Source of the DNA: Lichenibacterium dinghuense
GTDB lineage: Bacteria > Pseudomonadota > Alphaproteobacteria > Rhizobiales > Beijerinckiaceae
Length of the DNA: 64,000 nt
Assembly (NCBI RefSeq): GCF_021730615.1
Contig: NZ_JAJLMN010000004.1
Coordinates: 1-64,000 of the forward strand
Direction of reading: 5' to 3'
Shown: piece by piece, positions 7,255 through 15,233 of the stretch
How positions within the stretch are numbered: the stretch's first letter is position 1
Layout of the letters: each line of letters starts with the position of its first letter
The notes under the pieces: generated by a model
Databases searched by the model: none
Seen by the model: the letters and a program-made list of their open reading frames with translations, nothing else
What the model was told of the DNA's origin: nothing
Position numbers and translations under genes: made by a program

Positions 7255-7906
7255 CGCGCTCCCCCTCCCCCGCCCCCGCCCCTACCGCGACGGGCTCGGC
7301 GTCGAACATCGCCATGGGTGCCGCGCCCTGCCCGATGGCCGCTGGCGCCGGAGGCGAGGCGGGCAGCGGTGCGGTGGTGGTCACAGCGCCCGCCACCAAG
7401 GCTTGCCCACCCTCGTTCACGATGACTCGTTCGACCCGCACCGTCTGGCGCGTGCCCTTCCCGCGGCGGCGCTGTATCGCTTCGGTCAGCTCGATCAGGG
7501 TCCGGGCCGAGTTGGCGGCGTCGCGGCGCAAGCGGCTCCCCGCGTCGCTCGGCTGCTGCGGCAGCATGGCCCTGCGGGAGCACTCCATCACGCTGGCGTG
7601 CATGGCGACGGCGGCGGAGGCGAGCATGGACTCGACCTCGTCCCGCGGCGCGAAGGCCCGCAGGGCGAGGCCGGCGACGCCGGCGTTGTAGTTGTCCAGC
7701 GCCATGCCGTCCGGGCCAGCATACTGCGGACAGGCCAGCATCGTGCGCTGGAGCAGGGTGTCGTTCCACAGCGCCCACTCGCTGCCGCCAATCTCCCGCA
7801 TGGAGTCGGTCGTCTGCTTGCTCACCGTGACCTCGATGTGCCGGGTGGCTCCCGGCGCGGTCATGTCGATCGACGCCGCCTTGGCCTTCGTGTTGCCCTT
7901 GCTCAT
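7235..7906 (-). CDS. Hypothetical mobile-element protein
   Basis: 223 residues from ATG 7906, whose ATG overlaps the TGA of the upstream gene. After a basic start, GGSEWALWNDTLLQRTMLACPQY and MLASAAVAMHASVMECSRRAML form helical segments, and the last 50 residues are Ala/Pro/Gly-rich and probably disordered. Relatives with the same 'AVAMHA..MECFRRAM' helix are common in Methylobacterium-type prophages, always as unknowns. No enzymatic motif. Confidence 0.6.
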   Translation of the reverse strand: MSKGNTKAKAASIDMTAPGATRHIEVTVSKQTTDSMREIGGSEWALWNDTLLQRTMLACPQYAGPDGMALDNYNAGVAGLALRAFAPRDEVESMLASAAVAMHASVMECSRRAMLPQQPSDAGSRLRRDAANSARTLIELTEAIQRRRGKGTRQTVRVERVIVNEGGQALVAGAVTTTAPLPASPPAPAAIGQGAAPMAMFDAEPVAVGAGAGEGERDAGSDG

Positions 7907-8103
7907 CGTCCCGTCACCCTCTGTGTCTCGACCGCCGCCGTTCCGGCCTCGCGCCGCAGCAGTGCCACCAGCGCCGCGAGTTCGTCGTCCCGCAGCCGCG
8001 TCGTCCCGGCCGGGGTGCCCTTCGCCCGCCGGGCCGCCTCGCGCTCCAGCAAGGCCAGCGTCGAGCGGAGCGGGTGCGGCGCGTCCTCGTGCCTGTCCGT
8101 CAT
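7903..8103 (-). CDS. Small helical protein
   Basis: 66 residues from ATG 8103, overlapping the stop of the RuvC-like gene (ATGA) and overlapping the next start by the same device. Sequence is charged and helical (LRSTLALLEREAARRAKG, DDELAALVALLRREAG). Double coupling supports translation. Function unknown. Confidence 0.55.
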   Translation of the reverse strand: MTDRHEDAPHPLRSTLALLEREAARRAKGTPAGTTRLRDDELAALVALLRREAGTAAVETQRVTGR

Positions 8104-8675
8104 CGTCCAGCCCTCTCCCGTTGAAGCCCAGCCCATCCGATCAGCGCCGCCTCGGCCCTGTCGTGGTCGAGCTTGCGCGCAAACAGCTCGGCGTGCACCG
8201 GCCACCGTTCGATCGCCCGCGACCGCGCGAGATCCTTCATGCCCTTGCCGGCCGGGATCCCGGCGCAGCGCTTCCACACGGCCGGCGTCAGGGTGCGGAA
8301 TGGCACGCCGCAGCACGCCAGCACGGCCTCAACGGTGGCGCGGCTTCCGCCGAACGCGAAGGCGCCGGCCGGGCGGTCGCCGGCACGCGGCCCGATCCAT
8401 TCCACCCACGCCCTCGATGGGGCCCAGCGCCGGACGATGGCGGCGAACAGGTGAGGGCTGATCTCGGGCCGGCACGCCGGACCCGCCTCCAGCGTCGGCA
8501 GGTCGACGACGTCGAGCAGGTCGCCCGCCTCGTCGAGCAAGGCCGCGGCGCCATGGGCCCCGATGTCCACGGCCAGGATGCGTCGGGTCCCGTCGACCGG
8601 CGCGAGGCCCCGCAGATCGGGCGGCAGCGCGGCGCCGCTGGACGCAGGCGCGGGGGCGAGGTCGAGCGTCGTCAT
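8100..8675 (-). CDS. RuvC-like Holliday junction resolvase
   Basis: 191 residues from ATG 8675 (ATGA overlap with upstream stop). The RNase H-like fold is visible: first strand RRILAVDIGAHGAAALLDE with catalytic Asp, Glu on the fourth strand (RAWVEWIG), the helix FGGSRATVEAVLACCGVPFRTLTPAVWKR, and the C-terminal acidic cluster KLDHDRAEAALIGWAG. This is the pattern of phage RuvC-like endonucleases that resolve branched replication or recombination intermediates. Fits with the ATPase and other replication-type genes in the operon. Confidence 0.8.
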   Translation of the reverse strand: MTTLDLAPAPASSGAALPPDLRGLAPVDGTRRILAVDIGAHGAAALLDEAGDLLDVVDLPTLEAGPACRPEISPHLFAAIVRRWAPSRAWVEWIGPRAGDRPAGAFAFGGSRATVEAVLACCGVPFRTLTPAVWKRCAGIPAGKGMKDLARSRAIERWPVHAELFARKLDHDRAEAALIGWAGLQRERAGR

Positions 8676-9403
8676 GCTGCTTTCTGCTCCGGCCGCCATC
8701 CGCGGTCCCACAGGTTCCGGCACGCGGCGTTGAACACGCGGATGAGCTTCCCGCCCGGCGTGATCTGGTGGCGATAGTAGGCGGCGCGGAACGCCGTCAT
8801 GGTCTCGGCCTCCGTTTCGGTGAGGGCGGCCTCGGCTACCACCACGTCCAGCATCCCGAGCCGGCCGAAGTGCGAGAGCTTGGCCCAGGTCGGCCAGGGT
8901 GGCGGTTCGCGGTCGATCCTGAGGCCCTTCGTCCAGGCCGCACGCGCGAGCCGGTTGAACAGGCGGGTGTCGTCGGTCGTCACCGCGTCAGGCGCGTCGG
9001 CCATTCTGCCGCGGAAGGCCGCGAAGATGTCGGACTCCACCGTCGCCATGATCTCGGCGTCCTTCGCGATGGCGGCGAGCCAGAGCTTGCGCCGGGCGTG
9101 AGACGTCGTGCCGAAGGTGGGCCAGGGCGACGGCTCGGGCTTCGGCGGTGGGGCAGGCCTCTGTGGTGGAGGCGACGGTGAGGTTGGCCGTGCGTCGGCC
9201 TTGGCGAGGAGATCGGTGAGGGTCTGGCCCGTGAGACGCGCCGCGAGGTCGTGCCAGTCGAGCCCGGCACCCGCCAGCGTCCTGCCGATCGCCGCGGCGG
9301 TGGCGACCACCTCGCCGGCCTGGTCCGACGCGAGGCGCGGGATCAGCTTGGACAGGCGGTCTGCGATGGGGGTGAAGGCGAGGGACTTGGTGTGGCCGCT
9401 CAT
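8672..9403 (-). CDS. Hypothetical phage replication-operon protein
   Basis: 243 residues from ATG 9403, chosen because it overlaps the upstream stop (ATGA). Residues 70-95 are a Pro-rich linker (RPTSPSPPPQRPAPPPKPEP). Two similar motifs flank the middle: SPWPTFGTTSHARRKLWLAAIA and PPWPTWAKLSHFGRLGMLDVVV, a visible internal duplication. The N-terminal SLAFTPIADRLSKLIPRLASDQAGEVVATAAAIGRTL resembles regions seen in phage replication proteins of this group, but no catalytic motif is evident. Confidence 0.55.
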   Translation of the reverse strand: MSGHTKSLAFTPIADRLSKLIPRLASDQAGEVVATAAAIGRTLAGAGLDWHDLAARLTGQTLTDLLAKADARPTSPSPPPQRPAPPPKPEPSPWPTFGTTSHARRKLWLAAIAKDAEIMATVESDIFAAFRGRMADAPDAVTTDDTRLFNRLARAAWTKGLRIDREPPPWPTWAKLSHFGRLGMLDVVVAEAALTETEAETMTAFRAAYYRHQITPGGKLIRVFNAACRNLWDRGWRPEQKAA

Positions 9404-9834
9404 GCCGCTTCTCCCGATGTTTCGGCGCCGTAACCGGCGCTCCGCATGATCCTGTCGACGAGCGTGGCACGGCGCCGCCGGTGCGCGTCGTGGCACTCGC
9501 CGCCGTGCACCCACAGGCTGCCGACCTTCGCCTGCATGACCGCGACCACGGGCCGGGCATCGTCGAGGGACTGACCGCAGGCGTGGCACTGGCCGTCATG
9601 GGCCTGCCGCTCGACCAGGACCGGGCTGTTGCGGATCTTCGCCGCGGTGATCTCGACGGCGCGGGCCAGCGCAGCAGCATCGGAAAGCCCGAGATCGGCC
9701 AGAGCGTGCAGCTCGCGGGTGATGCCGGCACGGACCTCGCCAAAACCGATTGGGAGGGGGTCGGAGGGGGTCGGAGGGGGTTTTTCAGCCCTCTCATGCG
9801 AAGTGTCAGAAAAGGTCATTTTGACAGTTTCCAT
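9400..9834 (-). CDS. Cys-containing hypothetical protein with repeat-coded N terminus
   Basis: 144 residues from ATG 9834. Residues 18-28 (EKPPPTPSDPLP) are encoded by a 10-bp tandem repeat. The helical middle (LHALADLGLSDAAALARAVEITAAK) is followed by a probable zinc site, HDGQCHACGQSL and, later, VHGGECHDAH. Likely a small metal-binding phage protein. Because the repeat unit is not a multiple of three, a change in copy number would shift the frame. Confidence 0.55.
   Translation of the reverse strand: METVKMTFSDTSHERAEKPPPTPSDPLPIGFGEVRAGITRELHALADLGLSDAAALARAVEITAAKIRNSPVLVERQAHDGQCHACGQSLDDARPVVAVMQAKVGSLWVHGGECHDAHRRRRATLVDRIMRSAGYGAETSGEAA
9751..9780. repeat. Decamer tandem repeat inside coding region
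   Basis: Three consecutive 10-bp units TGGGAGGGGG, TCGGAGGGGG, TCGGAGGGGG on the + strand, inside the 9400-9834 gene. Copy-number change would alter its reading frame. Confidence 0.8.
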
Positions 9835-9852
9835 GCGTCTAAGAGAATACCC

Positions 9853-9882
9853 CCTCCAAGGTCCTCCAAGGTCCTCCCAGGA
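9853..9882. repeat. Decamer tandem repeat upstream of the 9834 start
   Basis: CCTCCAAGGT twice (9853-9872), then the variant CCTCCCAGGA (9873-9882). On the coding (minus) strand it reads as repeated GGAGG, that is, serial Shine-Dalgarno-like sites between the ATPase stop at 9886 and the ATG at 9834. Confidence 0.8.
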
Positions 9883-9885
9883 CCC

Positions 9886-11595
9886 TCAGAACCGAGGCTT
9901 CCCGCCGTCCCAGAAAGAGTGGGCGGAGGACGCGGAACCGGGCGAGGACGAGCGCTGCGCGGGGGCCTTGGCGCTGTTCAGCCGCCACGAGGAGGTGCCC
10001 TTGTGGCTTCCGTCGGCCTCGAACGAGTCTCCATCCAAGACGCGGTTCTTGTTGCGGCCCAACCACGTCCCAAGCTTCACGGCATCCACGAAGCCGCCGG
10101 CGCCACCCACGGCCAGCAGGGCGTCCCGGAACTCGGGATGGAGGAACGGCGCCTTGCCGTTCGGGTCGAAGTGCGACGGTGTCGCCTTCTCCGAAGCGCG
10201 CTGCACCACCTCGCTCAGTGTGACCCGCTCCGAACCGATCACCTCGCGCCACGTCACCATCACGGCGCGCAGCCGCTCCATTTTCGGGTCGAGCGCGCGG
10301 GCGCTCTCCATCGTGTCGACCGGATCCGCACAATCCAGCCACAGCAGCGCGTCGCGCACGGTGCGAGACCATTCCTCAAACGAGCCGAGCGGCGCCTTCT
10401 GCGCGGGCCGGCCGGCGTGCTGGTAGGCGCGCAGGACCGTCAGGGCCGCGACCACGAGCCTGCCGCGCTCCGCCTTGGCGCGCTCGACCGGGTCGAAGTC
10501 GAAGGTGCGAAGCTCGGGCCGCTCGACGCCGGCGTCCAGGCGGCACAGCAGCCCGCGACGGGTCATGTCGCCGCCGAGCACGAGGTTGTTGCCTGTCGCC
10601 GTGACGAGGACGTTCGTGGGCAGCTCGGGCGTTTCCGACTTGCCGAGGATGCGCGGCCGCACCGTCGTCTGCGTCAGGATCTGGCACAGGAGGTCGGACC
10701 CCAGCGTCGCCTCGACGTTGTCGATGGCGATGGCAGAGCCCGCCATCAGCAGGGCCCCAAGCCGTTTCTCCATCTCTTCCGGGTTCGCGCCCATGGCGAC
10801 GACGCCGGCCTCCCGGCCGGTCGAGATGACCGACGACAGGTCGACGATTTTGCTCTTGCCCGTGCCTGGGGTCGGTGCCGTGAAGCCGTGCAGGGGTGCG
10901 GTGCGCAGCGCTCTCCGGATGCAGCTCGTCAGGATGACCGACAGCGCTACGGCACGATCGGCCTCGCCCACGAACGGGAACCCCGCGATCATCTCCAGCA
11001 ACGCGTCGAGGGCGGCCCGCGCCATGGTCTGCGACGGCCGCTCGGGGATGGCGGGAAACTCGACTCCCACCGGATCGAACAGCAGGGCCGTCCGCTTGTC
11101 CCACCCCGGCGCGGCCAGGATGGAGCCGTCGGCTCGCATCGTCGGCGCGTTGACGATGCCGGCGAGCAGCGGGAACTTGAACCGGCCCACGCGCTGCTCC
11201 AGCGCCTTGATAACCATCATGGGTGCGTTAGCCGGCACCATCTCCCCCGCGCGGCCGTCGAACTTCTCGAAAGCCGCCGCGACGGATGCGGCCTCAAGGA
11301 GCGCGTGGTCGCCCAGCGCCACGATCTGTTGTGCCTGCACGCTTTCCTGCTCGTGCGTCAGTACCGGCACGAGCCCCACCGTCACGAGGGCGTTGGCGCG
11401 CTGGTAGATGCCGAGGCGGGCCGCGATGATGGCCCGCTCGGTCTCAGACACCATGCGGGGCAGCTCGCCGGGCCGGATCGCGATGACGGGCCGCGTATCG
11501 TCGTCGGACCGCGGCGGCGGAGCCTTGGCGGCGCGGCTCGCTTTCTTCTGTCGACGACGCGCCTCGTCTAAGTCGATGGGACCACCGGCCATCAC
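9886..11595 (-). CDS. Phage AAA-type ATPase (replicative helicase/primase-like)
   Basis: About 569 residues; GTG 11595 or ATG 11592, both overlapping the upstream stop. Walker A is APTPGTGKSK near residue 240, followed by a Walker B-like AIAIDNVEATLG and LPTNVLVTATGNNLVL with an R-finger region DMTRRGLLCRLD. This matches stand-alone phage/plasmid ATPases related to P4-type or DUF927-like helicase domains that act in replication. The N-terminal 200 residues carry no primase motif that I can see. The C terminus (LGRNKNRVLDGDSFEA) looks like a small winged-helix. Central gene of the replication operon. Confidence 0.7.
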   Translation of the reverse strand: MMAGGPIDLDEARRRQKKASRAAKAPPPRSDDDTRPVIAIRPGELPRMVSETERAIIAARLGIYQRANALVTVGLVPVLTHEQESVQAQQIVALGDHALLEAASVAAAFEKFDGRAGEMVPANAPMMVIKALEQRVGRFKFPLLAGIVNAPTMRADGSILAAPGWDKRTALLFDPVGVEFPAIPERPSQTMARAALDALLEMIAGFPFVGEADRAVALSVILTSCIRRALRTAPLHGFTAPTPGTGKSKIVDLSSVISTGREAGVVAMGANPEEMEKRLGALLMAGSAIAIDNVEATLGSDLLCQILTQTTVRPRILGKSETPELPTNVLVTATGNNLVLGGDMTRRGLLCRLDAGVERPELRTFDFDPVERAKAERGRLVVAALTVLRAYQHAGRPAQKAPLGSFEEWSRTVRDALLWLDCADPVDTMESARALDPKMERLRAVMVTWREVIGSERVTLSEVVQRASEKATPSHFDPNGKAPFLHPEFRDALLAVGGAGGFVDAVKLGTWLGRNKNRVLDGDSFEADGSHKGTSSWRLNSAKAPAQRSSSPGSASSAHSFWDGGKPRF

Positions 11596-12158
11596 GCGGC
11601 CTCAAGGTTCGAGAGAGCCGGGACCATGATGCGCGGTCGAGGCGGGGTGAGGAGGCGCCGCAAATCCTCTCCATGGGCGAGGTCGTCGGCTTGCAGTGTG
11701 AGGCCTTCGAGGATGCGCCTGGCTTCGCCCGGAGCGAGGATCACCACGCCGGCGCGGTCGTCCTGCAGCCATGTCAGCATGTCGCGATGGACGCGGAGGG
11801 GGCCGTCGTCGCGCTGCGCCAAGAGGTCCTGCAGGCCGAGCAGCGGCACGGCACCGAGCCAGGGCGCGGTCCATCCGGCCTTCGGCTCATAGGCGACGAG
11901 GTCCGCAGGGCCGCCCAGGTCGTCGCGGGCGATCACTACGAAGGCGCCGACGCCGTCCTCGGGTCGGAACTGGAAGCGCCGCCCGACCCGCTCGACCTTG
12001 GCGGCGCCGATCGGCCATCCGTAGCCGTCCCCGTCGTAGGCGAGCGCCAGCGGCGGCACGCCGTTGCGCCTCGTCAGCCAGTCGATTTGGACCTGTGTCA
12101 GCCCTTTGGTGTTCGCGAGGAATGACGCCTTGAGATTGGTGGAGACGGGGCCTTTCAT
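11592..12158 (-). CDS. Hypothetical phage protein, primase-accessory position
   Basis: 188 residues from ATG 12158, chosen for its ATGA overlap with the upstream stop. Mixed alpha/beta: QIDWLTRRNGVPPLALAYDG, AKVERVGRRFQFRPEDGVGAFVVIARDDLGGPADLVAYEPKAG and a C-terminal GVVILAPGEARRILEGLTLQADDL. The last part could be a Toprim-like or P-loop-free nucleotide-binding fold, as often found just before phage replicative ATPases, but the key acidic residues are not clear. Function unassigned. Confidence 0.5.
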   Translation of the reverse strand: MKGPVSTNLKASFLANTKGLTQVQIDWLTRRNGVPPLALAYDGDGYGWPIGAAKVERVGRRFQFRPEDGVGAFVVIARDDLGGPADLVAYEPKAGWTAPWLGAVPLLGLQDLLAQRDDGPLRVHRDMLTWLQDDRAGVVILAPGEARRILEGLTLQADDLAHGEDLRRLLTPPRPRIMVPALSNLEAA

Positions 12159-12502
12159 GCCGCGCCTCGCGGATCGCCGTCGTCGCTCTCTTCGTCGAAC
12201 TCGCCTCGGCGCACAGCCTCGATGTAGGCGTCGCCCGCCGCCAGCGCGGCCCAGACGTTGTCGAAGGTGCCGATCGGCGTCGAGCGACCCACGACAGGCA
12301 GGACAAGCCATCGATCACCGTTCCGCACGACGTCGAAGGCGCGGTAGCCGAACCGATGCAGCCGCACGCGCTCGCCGAGCTCGGTGTGTTCGCGAACTTG
12401 CGACAAGAGCGCGTTGGATGGGAGACCTCCGATCAGGCCTCGCGGGACGATGTGGACCCGCGCGCGCGGGATCCGGCCGGATGGAGGTGCGGGGCGGCGC
12501 AT
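12155..12502 (-). CDS. Hypothetical phage protein
   Basis: 115 residues; the ATG at 12502 overlaps the upstream TGA (TGATG). Basic N terminus, beta-rich middle (VRLHRFGYRAFDVVRNGDRWLVLPVVG), acidic C terminus (GEFDEESDDGDP). No family recognised. Confidence 0.55.
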   Translation of the reverse strand: MRRPAPPSGRIPRARVHIVPRGLIGGLPSNALLSQVREHTELGERVRLHRFGYRAFDVVRNGDRWLVLPVVGRSTPIGTFDNVWAALAAGDAYIEAVRRGEFDEESDDGDPRGAA

Positions 12503-12759
12503 CAGGGCTTGCCCTCCACCTTCACGCCGGAGAGAAGCGCCACCACCGCGGCCAGCGCGGTCAGCGGCACGACGGTCCGATGCCCCAGCGGCGCGACTGC
12601 CGCACTCGGCGACAGCGCCACGTGGCGCAGTTCGACGCCCTGGCGGCCGTCCTGCTCCACCATCGTCAGCCGCAGGCCGCGGCGGCGGCCGGTCGCGACG
12701 ATGCCGAGCGGGCGGGTCACCTCCACCGGCCCGCCCGGAGCGCGGTTGCGCCGGCTCAC
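12502..12759 (-). CDS. Small beta-rich protein, possibly PC4-like
   Basis: 85 residues. The pattern of four short strands ending in a helix (LGIVATGRRRGLRLTMVEQDGRQGVELRHVAL then HRTVVPLTALAAVVALL) resembles the PC4/p15 single-strand DNA-binding fold, in which 'VPL..L..L..AL' closes the sheet. That would suit a replication operon. The match is weak and by eye. Overlaps both neighbours by a few bases. Confidence 0.45.
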   Translation of the reverse strand: MSRRNRAPGGPVEVTRPLGIVATGRRRGLRLTMVEQDGRQGVELRHVALSPSAAVAPLGHRTVVPLTALAAVVALLSGVKVEGKP

Positions 12760-13094
12760 GGCCGCGACCCTTCGCGGAGCCGCGTCGCTAGCCGGGCGCC
12801 GAACAGCAGCCCGGACCGCAACAGCACGGCGTCGCGGACGGCGTCCGTCGCCTCGCGGCCGAGGGCACCACGGACGTCCACACGGAGGCGGCGCCGGCAG
12901 TAGTGTCGCGCGGCTTGGCTGAGCTCGACGTCCACCTCGCCGATCGCCAGCGAGGCGAGTGCCGCGCGCTCGGCCCAGCGGAACGAACGGGCCACCACGA
13001 AAGCCGAGAGCTCCGCGCTGCGGTCGCCGGCCTGGCGCCGGATGTCGTCGGCCAGGGTCTCGGCGAACATATGGTCGAGGGACGGGACGCTCAT
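12756..13094 (-). CDS. Hypothetical phage protein
   Basis: 112 residues from ATG 13094, overlapping the upstream stop. Helical and Arg-rich (LADDIRRQAGDRSAELSAFVVARSFRWAERAALASLA; RHYCRRRLRVDVRGALG). No known motif. Coupled on both sides within the replication operon. Confidence 0.5.
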   Translation of the reverse strand: MSVPSLDHMFAETLADDIRRQAGDRSAELSAFVVARSFRWAERAALASLAIGEVDVELSQAARHYCRRRLRVDVRGALGREATDAVRDAVLLRSGLLFGARLATRLREGSRP

Positions 13095-13357
13095 AAGCGC
13101 GCCTCCGCCTTATCGTGCCGGCTGTAGTGCATCAGGTGTCGCCAGCGCTCGGCCTCGGGCTCGATAACGATGCGGTGCGCGCCGTCGCGGCCGAGGACTG
13201 TGAGCAGGTCGCAGGCATGGTGCGGGTTGTGAAAGGTACGCTGCAGGAGCACCCTCCCGAGCCCGACCTCGTAGGTGGTGACCTGCCACTCGTGCTCGGC
13301 CGGGTAGGTCAGGACCGCGACGCGCTCGCGGATGGGGAGACGGACGACGTCGGCCAT
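13091..13357 (-). CDS. Small beta-rich hypothetical protein
   Basis: 88 residues from ATG 13357, overlapping the upstream TGA. Sequence RERVAVLTYPAEHEWQVTTYEVGLGRVLLQRTF suggests a beta sheet, ending in a helix with W and H residues. No family recognised. Confidence 0.5.
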   Translation of the reverse strand: MADVVRLPIRERVAVLTYPAEHEWQVTTYEVGLGRVLLQRTFHNPHHACDLLTVLGRDGAHRIVIEPEAERWRHLMHYSRHDKAEARL

Positions 13358-13566
13358 CAGGAGCGCACCCCCATCGCGTCGGCGACCCGGGCCGATGTCA
13401 CGCTCGCCAGCGCCGCGAGGTCGCTGCGGCGGGGCTCGCCGAAGGCGAGGGAGGCCACGAGGGCCGCGACGCTGTCGGACGCCGAGATGCGCCGGCGGAC
13501 GCGATCGGCCTGCAGGAGGATCGGGGGCGGCGCACTGCTGGCGCCGGAAATCTGGACTGTGTGCAT
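13357..13566 (-). CDS. Small hypothetical protein
   Basis: 69 residues from ATG 13566, preceded by GGCGAAGGGTCA as ribosome site. Sequence MHTVQISGASSAPPPILLQADRVRRRISASDSVAALVASLAFG. The long reading upstream (to 13818) is rejected because it runs through a terminator-like hairpin. First gene of the overlapping series after the AlpA-like regulator. Confidence 0.5.
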   Translation of the reverse strand: MHTVQISGASSAPPPILLQADRVRRRISASDSVAALVASLAFGEPRRSDLAALASVTSARVADAMGVRS

Positions 13567-13654
13567 TGACCCTTCGCCTTTCAGCGTCGGGCGCCCTTCC
13601 AATTTGCCGGGTCCTGCGGTATCTCTTCGGTTGTCACACCAGATCCGCAGTCCT

Positions 13655-13686
13655 GAAAGCCCGCCGGCGCCCACTGGCGGGCTTTC
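13655..13686 (-). terminator. Hairpin after AlpA-like gene
   Basis: Perfect 11-bp inverted repeat GAAAGCCCGCC / GGCGGGCTTTC with a 10-base loop, 7 bases beyond the stop of the leftward 13694-13903 gene. There is no clear U-run, so it may attenuate rather than fully terminate. Confidence 0.5.
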
Positions 13687-13693
13687 GGCGTTC

Positions 13694-13903
13694 TCAGGCC
13701 GCTTCGGTCTGCGCCTGCAGGCCGAGCAGCCGAGCGGCTTCCTCGGACGGCACGCGGATCGACCGGCCGATGCGGGTCGAGGCGACCTCTTTCCGCCGGA
13801 TCGCGAGATACAGCCCATTGCGGGACAGGTTCAGCGCGTCTGCGAGGGACGGCACCTTCACCGGGACCCCTCGCGCCAGATCGCGCTTCAGTTCCTCGTC
13901 CAT
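13694..13903 (-). CDS. AlpA/excisionase-like HTH protein
   Basis: 69 residues from ATG 13903. One MerR-like winged HTH fills the protein: KVPSLADALNLSRNGLYLAIRRKEVASTRIGRSIRVPSEEAARLL. Such proteins control excision or early transcription on prophages and plasmids. It heads the leftward replication operon and sits beside a large inverted-repeat operator shared with the divergent ribbon-helix-helix gene. Confidence 0.7.
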   Translation of the reverse strand: MDEELKRDLARGVPVKVPSLADALNLSRNGLYLAIRRKEVASTRIGRSIRVPSEEAARLLGLQAQTEAA

Positions 13904-13924
13904 GATCGCGGCTCCGCGTATCGC

Positions 13925-13980
13925 CTATCATTCTCATATTACGCCATGGTCCTCTTGCGTGTCAAATGTGAGAATGATAG
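13925..13980. promoter_or_regulatory. Inverted-repeat operator between divergent regulators
   Basis: CTATCATTCTCA (13925-13936) and TGAGAATGATAG (13969-13980) are perfect 12-bp inverted repeats 32 bases apart, in the AT-richer gap between the leftward AlpA-like gene (start 13903) and the rightward RHH gene (start 14011). A likely paired operator allowing one protein to control both promoters; the binder could be either product. Confidence 0.65.
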
Positions 13981-14010
13981 ACGATACACTGTGTGCAGGG
14001 GATATGAGAG

Positions 14011-14772
14011 ATGCCGAAGACAGCCACGCCGGATGGCCCGGGCGAGCGGGTCGCGCTCCTCAGCCGGACCACGATCGAGCTTCGGAAGCAGCTTGAGCAC
14101 GCCGCGTCCCTGTCGGGGCGTTCGCTCGGTCAGGAGGTTGAGCGGCGCTTGGAGCGCACCTTCGACTTCGACTACCTGCTCGGCGACAACGAGACCGCCC
14201 TCGTCCTGCGCAGCATCGCGAACGCGATCCGGCGTTTTGAACTGGCGTCCGGTAAGTCGTGGGTGAAGGACTCGGAGACGCAGGCCCGCGTGCATGAAGC
14301 TGTGTCGAAGATGGTCGACGTCCTCCTGGCCGTGCGCCCCGAGGTCGACGATAGGAGGCAGCAGACCGGCGAAGGGCTCCCTGTCGACTGGAGCGATCCC
14401 GAGATGCGTGCCGGGTTCAGGACCATGGCCCTCGACGCAGCGATCCACGACCTGAAGGTCTACCGGGACGACAAGGAGCAGGAATCCAAGCGCCTCAGGC
14501 CGGCCGGAGCCGCCCAGCGCGGGGCGCGTCGGCAGGCATCGCAGGCGCCCGCCGACCTTCCGCATGAGACGCGAGTGGCCGAAGCCGCCGCGGCAGCACA
14601 GGCCGGCATCGCCGCGGCTCTGCAGAACGCGACACCCGGCGCCGAACTGCACATCGGCGGCGTCAACGGCGGTCCACTGGTGCAGGAACGGGGGCCGAAC
14701 GGCGAGCTGCGCGAGGTGGTGCCGACCCCGCGCAAGCCGAAGCGCACCCCGAAGTCGGCCTCGGACGAGTAG
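14011..14772 (+). CDS. Arc-type ribbon-helix-helix regulator with long C terminus
   Basis: 253 residues from ATG 14011. The N terminus ERVALLSRTTIELRKQLEHAASLSGRSLGQEVERRLERTF is an Arc/MetJ-like ribbon-helix-helix for DNA binding. The middle is helical (TALVLRSIANAIRRFELASG, TQARVHEAVSKMVDVLLAV). The last 90 residues are Ala/Gln/Pro/Lys-rich and likely disordered. Divergent from the AlpA-like gene with an operator between them, so it may be a lysis-maintenance or copy-control repressor. Confidence 0.65.
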   Translation: MPKTATPDGPGERVALLSRTTIELRKQLEHAASLSGRSLGQEVERRLERTFDFDYLLGDNETALVLRSIANAIRRFELASGKSWVKDSETQARVHEAVSKMVDVLLAVRPEVDDRRQQTGEGLPVDWSDPEMRAGFRTMALDAAIHDLKVYRDDKEQESKRLRPAGAAQRGARRQASQAPADLPHETRVAEAAAAAQAGIAAALQNATPGAELHIGGVNGGPLVQERGPNGELREVVPTPRKPKRTPKSASDE

Positions 14773-14783
14773 CCCGGCGGAGA

Positions 14784-15065
14784 TCACCGCCGCCGCCGCG
14801 CCCGCATCGCCGCCATCCTCCGTCCGGCTCGCCGCTGTTCGTGACGGTACACCCGGCACGCGGCCGCGGTGCACCCGAGCCCCGCCAGCGCCCGGCCGAG
14901 CGTGATGACGAGCCCGAACCGCACCCGGCCCGCCAACAGCGCGCCGACCCGAAGGAGAATGGCCGGCGCCCACCATACGAGGTAGGCCGCCAGAGCGACC
15001 CACCACGCCGCTCTTACGAGGACGTCGCGGGAATGAAGTGCAACTCCCTTGACTTCCGGTCGCAT
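14784..15065 (-). CDS. Small two-helix membrane protein
   Basis: 93 residues from ATG 15065 (MRPEVKGVAL). Two hydrophobic segments: WWVALAAYLVWWAPAILLRVGALLAG and FGLVITLGRALAGLGCTAAA, then a strongly basic tail (RRAGRRMAAMRARRRR). Size, two membrane spans and basic end resemble holins, but nothing else proves it. Convergent with the RHH gene. Confidence 0.5.
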   Translation of the reverse strand: MRPEVKGVALHSRDVLVRAAWWVALAAYLVWWAPAILLRVGALLAGRVRFGLVITLGRALAGLGCTAAACRVYRHEQRRAGRRMAAMRARRRR

Positions 15066-15233
15066 GAAGCCCAAGTCTAAATCATCGATCTTAGGCTGTT
15101 CGTTCAAGCCATCGTGCGGTGATGCCCCAGCGCCCCGCACACGCTGATGACCTCTCCCTAGTACTCTCGATATCACCTCGCTCGACGCATCTGCGTTCGA
15201 GCGATCCTCTACGCATGGGAACAGGAGTTCATC

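Noticed and set aside
9481-11571. Open frame of 696 codons on the + strand
   Set aside because: Antisense to the phage ATPase; Arg/His/Gly-rich and without protein-like features.
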